DNA from: an uncultured Alcaligenaceae bacterium
GTDB taxonomy: Bacteria > Pseudomonadota > Gammaproteobacteria > Burkholderiales > Burkholderiaceae_B
Assembly: GCA_937897265.1 (NCBI GenBank)
Contig: CALCPT010000575.1
Location: 1 to 10,156, forward strand
Direction of reading: 5' to 3'
DNA length: 10,156 nt
This document shows positions 6,267 through 10,156 of this stretch, one piece after another. The translations under genes were made by a program, and so were the position numbers. Numbering within the stretch: position 1 is the first letter of the stretch; each line of letters starts with the position of its first letter. The notes under the pieces were generated by a model, which was not told where the DNA came from, searched no databases, and saw nothing but the letters and a program-made list of their open reading frames with translations.

Positions 6267-7385
6267 ATGGACTTTACATACTCACAAGAGCAGCGCATGT
6301 TGACCGATAGCTTGCGCAGATTGATCGAAGATAACTGGTCACGGCCCAAACGTCGCGAGCGTCAAAAGGCTGGCGTACTCAATCGCAATGCTTGGGGCAG
6401 CTTGGTTGAGCTGGGCGTAGGCGGTTTGTTAGTGCCAGAGGAGTTTGGGGGTTTTGGTGAAACGCCCGCCTCGATGCTTGCGGTGCATCAAGAGCTTGGA
6501 CGCGGCCTTGTCAGTGAGCCTGCGATTTCAAGCGCAGTGATCGCTGTGACGCTCTTGGCAAACAGTCAAAATCAGGCGCTCAAGCAGCGCTGGCTGACGG
6601 CGCATGCCGAAGGTGACGCGGTCTTGGCGGTGGCATGGCAAGAGCAGGGTGAGCGCGATTCGCAGCGCCCTTTGTGTAGCCGTGCGACAGCGTCTAATGG
6701 CGGCTACACGCTTGAAGGCCGCAAGATCTTGGTTTGGCATGGTGCCGGTGCACAGGCAGTGATTGTGTCGGCTTTGCTCGATGGCGCCGTGGCGTTGTTT
6801 TTGGTACCAGCGGATACCCAAGGTGTCGCGGTTCAAGATTACCCAACCTTTGACGGTTCGCGCTCTGCCACCATCAACCTGACTGCTGTGACGTTGTCAG
6901 CCGAGCAGTTGATCGCAAGCGGTGCGCAAGCCGAGCAGTTGTTGGCGCTGGCGCTGGATTACGGTATTACGGCTTTGTGTGCGCATGCCTGTGGTGCGAT
7001 GGCTTACCTTACCGACAGCACGATTCAATACTTAAAAACACGTCAGCAATTTGGGCAACCGCTTGCCGCGTTTCAGGTGCTGCAACATCGCTTAGGTGAT
7101 ATGTTGATTCAATCTGAAATGGGTTTGTCGATGACCTATGTTGCAGCGATTGCTTTAGGCGAAAAAGACGCTGCGAAGCGCAGTCGCTTGGTCTCGATGA
7201 GCAAAGTCGAGGTCGCAGCTGCCGCGCGGTTGGTCGGTGAGATCTCGGTTCAGTTGCATGGCGGGATGGGGATGACTGATGAGCTTGAGGTCGGCGACTA
7301 TTTCAAGCGACTCACCTACACCGACATGCTGCTGGGCGATACAAATTTCCATTTGCAACGCATGCAAGAACTTGAGGCGGCCTAG
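6267..7385 (+). CDS. Acyl-CoA dehydrogenase, small subunit (PimD-like)
   Basis: This is a 372-residue acyl-CoA dehydrogenase fold starting two bases after the large-subunit stop, clearly co-translated. VPEEFGGFG (56-64) belongs to the N-terminal domain. The middle domain is degenerate: AVAWQEQGERDSQRP (121-135) replaces the SEPGSGSD loop, and GRKILVWHGAGA (151-162) replaces the K-x-W-I-T loop. The C-terminal domain is well kept, with KTRQQFGQPLAAFQ (257-270; R259 should contact the FAD pyrophosphate) and QLHGGMGMTDELEVGDYFKRL (329-349). This half-and-half pattern is complementary to the large subunit. It fits PimC/PimD and the actinobacterial steroid-degrading FadE pairs, which form mixed tetramers with shared FAD sites. 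By itself it is unlikely to be active. Substrate unknown; PimCD is known for dicarboxylyl-CoAs. Confidence 0.92.
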   Translation: MDFTYSQEQRMLTDSLRRLIEDNWSRPKRRERQKAGVLNRNAWGSLVELGVGGLLVPEEFGGFGETPASMLAVHQELGRGLVSEPAISSAVIAVTLLANSQNQALKQRWLTAHAEGDAVLAVAWQEQGERDSQRPLCSRATASNGGYTLEGRKILVWHGAGAQAVIVSALLDGAVALFLVPADTQGVAVQDYPTFDGSRSATINLTAVTLSAEQLIASGAQAEQLLALALDYGITALCAHACGAMAYLTDSTIQYLKTRQQFGQPLAAFQVLQHRLGDMLIQSEMGLSMTYVAAIALGEKDAAKRSRLVSMSKVEVAAAARLVGEISVQLHGGMGMTDELEVGDYFKRLTYTDMLLGDTNFHLQRMQELEAA

Positions 7386-7454
7386 TCTGAAGTGAGATAC
7401 GAGGCAAGGCGAGATAATCGCTTGAGCGCTTATATGTTGTTTAAAGGATGTTAG

Positions 7455-8285
7455 ATGTCAACGACTGATTTGAGTGCGTGGTTAGGTAAATCACAAACTG
7501 TAGTAGACCGTATGGATCCGGGGCATGCAGCGCGTATCGCTGTGACGCTCGGGCGTCCAATCCCTGAGCTCGGCGCTGTGTTGCCGGCTCTCTGGCATTG
7601 GGCATTTTTTTTAGAGACGGTGCCAATCGCCCAGACGGGCGCCGATGGTCATCCCGCACGTGGTAGTTTCTTGCCGCCTGCCGACAATCGTAATCGGATG
7701 TGGGCCGGTGGCCGAGTGAACTTTGATGGTGGTTTGGTTGTTGGCACCGAGGCACATAAAACCTCGACAGTCCTTGCGATCAAAGAAAAGGCTGGGCGAA
7801 CCGGTTCATTATTGTTTGTGACTGTCAAACACGATATTGTGCAAAACGGCAAACTGGTCGTGAGCGAAGAGCAAGATATCGTTTACCGCGAGCCAAGTCC
7901 GCCAAAGCTTCAGGGTACAGAGCCCGCCCCAGTGTCGCAATGGAAGCAACCCGTTGACCCCAGTGCGGTATTGCTCTTTAGATACTCGGCGGTCACATTC
8001 AATAGTCATCGTATTCATTACGACTATCCCTACGTCACTGAAAAAGAGGGCTATCCCGGTTTGGTGATTCATGGACCGTTAATTGCCACCTTGATGTGTC
8101 AGGCGTTTGTTCAGGCTCACCCCAGTGCAACGCTTAAGCATTTGTCATACCGAGGCTTACGGCCTTTGATTTCTCCAACCGCCTTCGAGGTTGCCGGCAG
8201 CGTGACTGCGCCAGGCGAGGCCAAACTTTGGGCCGAACAAGAAGGCACACTTGCCCATCAGGCAGAGCTGAGGTTTGAAGCATGA
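7455..8285 (+). CDS. HTD2/MaoC-type double hot-dog enoyl-CoA hydratase (mesaconyl-/itaconyl-CoA hydratase-like)
   Basis: This 276-residue protein has the layout of HTD2-like dehydratases: an N-terminal FAS1-like hot-dog region (about residues 1-150) and a C-terminal MaoC-like one (about 170-276). The catalytic stretch is YSAVTFNSHRIHYD (177-190), followed by GYPGLVIHGPL (199-209). Compared with the R-hydratase motif SGDFNPLH, the aspartate position holds N183 and the histidine is H188; the T-F-N-x-H-R-I-H-Y-D form is usual in the mesaconyl-C4-CoA and itaconyl-CoA hydratase group. It should add water to an enoyl-CoA made by the preceding dehydrogenase. AAGGA at 7444-7448 supports the start. 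It follows the dehydrogenase by 69 bases and overlaps the next gene by ATGA. A run of eight T (7605-7612) lies in the coding frame. The exact substrate is inferred from family only. Confidence 0.87.
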   Translation: MSTTDLSAWLGKSQTVVDRMDPGHAARIAVTLGRPIPELGAVLPALWHWAFFLETVPIAQTGADGHPARGSFLPPADNRNRMWAGGRVNFDGGLVVGTEAHKTSTVLAIKEKAGRTGSLLFVTVKHDIVQNGKLVVSEEQDIVYREPSPPKLQGTEPAPVSQWKQPVDPSAVLLFRYSAVTFNSHRIHYDYPYVTEKEGYPGLVIHGPLIATLMCQAFVQAHPSATLKHLSYRGLRPLISPTAFEVAGSVTAPGEAKLWAEQEGTLAHQAELRFEA

Positions 8286-9511
8286 GCAACACCCCGTTAA
8301 ATTCGACTACCTCAAGTGGCGTTAAGAAAGGTCCGCTGCCTTTAGAAGGCATCACTGTGGTCAGCCTTGAGCACGCCATTGCAGCGCCCTTTTGCACGCG
8401 CCAGCTTGCGGATATGGGGGCGCGCGTGATTAAGATCGAGCGCCCGGGCGTTGGCGACTTTGCGCGCAAGTACGACGAGCGCACACGTGGGATGGCTTCG
8501 CACTTTGTCTGGACGAATCGGTCGAAAGAAAGTCTTACGCTTGATTTGAAACATGCGGATGCAGGTCCGGTGCTTGAACAGTTGTTAGCCCAGGCCGATG
8601 TGTTGGTGCAAAACCTAGCGCCCGGTGCTGCCGCACGCATGGGTTTATCTTTTGAGGCGCTGCATGCCAAATTCCCGAAATTAATTGTGTGCGACATCTC
8701 GGGCTATGGCGAGGGCGGCCCCTACGAAACCAAAAAGGCCTACGACCTACTCATTCAAAGTGAAAGTGGTTTTGTGTCGGTAACCGGTTCGGCCGAAGAG
8801 CCCTCAAAGGCAGGATGCTCGATTGCGGATATTTCGGCGGGTTCGTATGCATATTCAAGTATTTTGAATGCGCTGCTCTTGCGTCATAAAACAGGGCTTG
8901 GCAGCCATCTCGATGTTTCGATGCTTGAAAGTATGGTCGAGTGGATGAGTTTTCCGTTGTATTACGCTTTTGAAGGGGCTGCACCACCGCCGCGTGCGGG
9001 TGCTTCGCATGCCACGATCTATCCGTACGGTCCTTTTCCAGTCGGTGATGGCAATACCATCATGCTGGGCTTGCAAAATGAACGTGAGTGGGTGATCTTT
9101 TGCGAAAAAGTGATCGAGCAAAAATCGCTGGCAGTTGATCCAGAGTTTGATAACAATACAAAGCGCACCGCCAATCGCGCGCGTTTACGTGCGGTGATCG
9201 TCGAACTCTTTTCAAAGATGACGATTGCCCAGGTTGAGCGAAAGCTTGAAGACGCACAGATCGCAAATGCTCGCGTCAACGAGATGAAAGATGTCTGGGC
9301 GCATCCACAACTCAAGGCGCGCAATCGCTGGACTGAGGTGCAGAGCCCTGTTGGTCTGTTACCTGCGTTGCTGCCGCCCGCTACTAACAATCAGTTTGAT
9401 GCGCGTATGGATCCGATCCCTGGTATCGGTGAGCACACTCGGGCCATCCTGAAAGAACTAGGGGTGGATGAGGCGGCGGTGGCCAGATTGGCTGCCGATA
9501 AAGCGATTTAA
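8282..9511 (+). CDS. CaiB/BaiF (class III) acyl-CoA transferase
   Basis: This is a 409-residue family III CoA-transferase, which moves CoA from a donor thioester to a free carboxylate through an aspartyl-CoA anhydride. The N-terminal Rossmann part has LEGITVVSLEHAIAAPFCTRQLADMGARVIKIERP (21-55, quoted only as its block: the APFCTRQLAD and VIKIERPG signatures). WTNRSKESLTLDLK (77-90), ISGYGEGGPY (139-148) and AYDLLIQSESG (153-163) follow, with the nucleophile at D155. DVSMLESMVEW (211-221) is also typical. An N-terminal extension of about 15 polar residues precedes the domain. Its ATG overlaps the hydratase stop as ATGA, so the two are coupled. Pairing of this family with an HTD2-like hydratase recalls mesaconyl-CoA transferase and itaconate-type gene sets. 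It is the last gene before a terminator. Substrate unknown. Confidence 0.93.
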   Translation: MSNTPLNSTTSSGVKKGPLPLEGITVVSLEHAIAAPFCTRQLADMGARVIKIERPGVGDFARKYDERTRGMASHFVWTNRSKESLTLDLKHADAGPVLEQLLAQADVLVQNLAPGAAARMGLSFEALHAKFPKLIVCDISGYGEGGPYETKKAYDLLIQSESGFVSVTGSAEEPSKAGCSIADISAGSYAYSSILNALLLRHKTGLGSHLDVSMLESMVEWMSFPLYYAFEGAAPPPRAGASHATIYPYGPFPVGDGNTIMLGLQNEREWVIFCEKVIEQKSLAVDPEFDNNTKRTANRARLRAVIVELFSKMTIAQVERKLEDAQIANARVNEMKDVWAHPQLKARNRWTEVQSPVGLLPALLPPATNNQFDARMDPIPGIGEHTRAILKELGVDEAAVARLAADKAI

Positions 9512-9531
9512 GTTGTACTGTAGCAGTGTGG

Positions 9532-9567
9532 CGAAGGCTGTGTTGGCACACAGCGCACCTTCGTTTT
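9532..9567 (+). terminator. Intrinsic terminator of the rightward operon
   Basis: CGAAGG (9532-9537) pairs with CCTTCG (9558-9563), and CTGTGT (9538-9543) pairs with ACACAG (9548-9553) around a TGGC loop. A CGCA bulge lies on the 3' side. TTTT (9564-9567) follows directly. It starts about 20 bases after the CoA-transferase stop. The stem is strong but the T-run is short. Confidence 0.75.
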
Positions 9568-9594
9568 GAAACGCGAACGATATGAATTGTTCAG

Positions 9595-9622
9595 GCGACC
9601 AGCCGGTCAATCGGTTGGTCGC
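9595..9622 (-). terminator. Stem-loop directly after folK
   Basis: Eleven bases (9595-9605, GCGACCAGCCG) pair with 9612-9622 (CGGTTGGTCGC), with one G-T pair, around a six-base loop. The stem begins at the base after the folK stop codon. On the minus strand no T-run follows, so it is either a weak terminator or a 3'-end stabiliser. Confidence 0.5.
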
Positions 9623-10102
9623 TCAATCAACTAATCGATCTAACTTTTGATCTTGGCATTCAGCAAGTAAGGCTGTAAAACTTCCTTGCGCGAGTCGCAA
9701 GTCAGGCGCCAAGTCCTGTAATGGCCGCAGTACAAAAGCGCGTTGATGCATGCGTGGATGTGGCACGGTTAAGCGTGTTGTGTCGATTGTCTGTGTACCG
9801 TAAAGCAGTAGGTCAAGATCAAGTGTGCGCGGCGCGTTGCGGTAGGGGCGCTCGCGTCCGTGCGCTTGCTCAATCGTTTGCAATAAATCGAGTAGGGGTA
9901 GCGGCTCAAGCGTTGTGTCAACGGCGACAACGGTATTGATAAACACGGGGCCTTGCGCATCGACTGGGTCGCTGCTGTAAAGGGGTGCTTGTTTAAGCGA
10001 CAAAATCTCGCTCGACTCACGTAATGTTTGAATCGCAGCCGCGATGGTTTGTCGCGCGTCACCTAGATTGGCGCCTAGCCCGATGTACGCGAGCGTGCTC
10101 AT
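9623..10102 (-). CDS. folK: 2-amino-4-hydroxy-6-hydroxymethyldihydropteridine pyrophosphokinase (FolK)
   Basis: FolK transfers pyrophosphate from ATP to 6-hydroxymethyl-7,8-dihydropterin in cytoplasmic folate synthesis. At 159 residues it has the normal length. YIGLGANLGDA (6-16), YSSDPVDAQGPVFINTVV (42-59), RTLDLDLLLYG (92-102) and VPHPRMHQRAFVLRPL (113-128) are the full set of family motifs. R92, D95 and D97 have the numbering of the E. coli enzyme, where the two aspartates bind magnesium. The ATG at 10102 puts YIGLG where it belongs; no clear ribosome site is seen, and the start overlaps a possible upstream stop as ATGA. It converges on the CoA-transferase gene and is unrelated to the catabolic operons. 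Confidence 0.95.
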   Translation of the reverse strand: MSTLAYIGLGANLGDARQTIAAAIQTLRESSEILSLKQAPLYSSDPVDAQGPVFINTVVAVDTTLEPLPLLDLLQTIEQAHGRERPYRNAPRTLDLDLLLYGTQTIDTTRLTVPHPRMHQRAFVLRPLQDLAPDLRLAQGSFTALLAECQDQKLDRLVD

Positions 10103-10156
10103 AGGTGTTGGTAAAAGTGACTTGGCATCGCTCTCAGCCCGATAGTGGTCAACATA
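10099..10156 (-). CDS. Possible C-terminal end of the gene upstream of folK
   Basis: One minus-strand frame is open from the window edge to a TGA at 10099-10101 that overlaps the folK ATG as ATGA; its last residues read MPSHFYQHL. The overlap, and the lack of a separate ribosome site for folK, suggest a coupled upstream gene, but only 18 codons are visible and I do not recognise the product. The frame of folK itself is also open to the edge, so this is not certain. Confidence 0.25.
   Translation of the reverse strand, partial: MLTTIGLRAMPSHFYQHL

Noticed and set aside
8134..8697. A 187-codon minus-strand open frame across the hydratase and CaiB/BaiF genes
   Set aside because: It is antisense to two well-supported coupled genes and shows no family motif; it is most likely a shadow of their codon bias.

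Overview
The window looks like chromosome from a betaproteobacterium, most likely Burkholderiales and perhaps Alcaligenaceae-like. The reasons are three Bug-type periplasmic receptors in one gene group (a family hugely expanded in that order), a mid-50s GC impression (not computed), and the mix of CoA-dependent catabolic enzymes. No phage, insertion sequence, CRISPR array, tRNA or rRNA was seen.

The layout is a divergent pair of catabolic operons around a 137-base control region (4940-5076). Leftward, on the minus strand, the order is Bug receptor 3 (3971-4939), the A and B subunits of a 3-oxoacid CoA-transferase (3297-3968 and 2551-3300), Bug receptor 2 (1498-2475), Bug receptor 1 (467-1465), and the N-terminal 123 codons of a nitronate monooxygenase-like flavoprotein cut by the window edge (1-370). 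Rightward, on the plus strand, come two acyl-CoA dehydrogenase subunits (5077-6264 and 6267-7385), an HTD2/MaoC-type hydratase (7455-8285) and a CaiB/BaiF (class III) CoA-transferase (8282-9511), ending in a good stem-loop terminator (9532-9567). Short gaps and two ATGA overlaps point to translational coupling in both directions. Beyond the terminator, folK of folate synthesis (9623-10102, minus) converges on the operon and belongs to an unrelated housekeeping block.

The enzymes read as a plausible but incomplete route for an unknown carboxylic acid. A Bug receptor would bind the acid outside the membrane. The CaiB/BaiF transferase would activate it to a CoA thioester, the two-part dehydrogenase would make the enoyl-CoA, and the hydratase would add water. 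The leftward CoA-transferase would handle a 3-oxo acid or recycle CoA. No 3-hydroxyacyl-CoA dehydrogenase, thiolase, CoA-ester lyase, transporter membrane subunit or regulator lies in the window, so the substrate cannot be fixed from it.

The most informative observation is that the two dehydrogenase subunits carry complementary halves of the usual acyl-CoA dehydrogenase motif set. This predicts an obligate heteromer of the PimC/PimD or actinobacterial FadE type.
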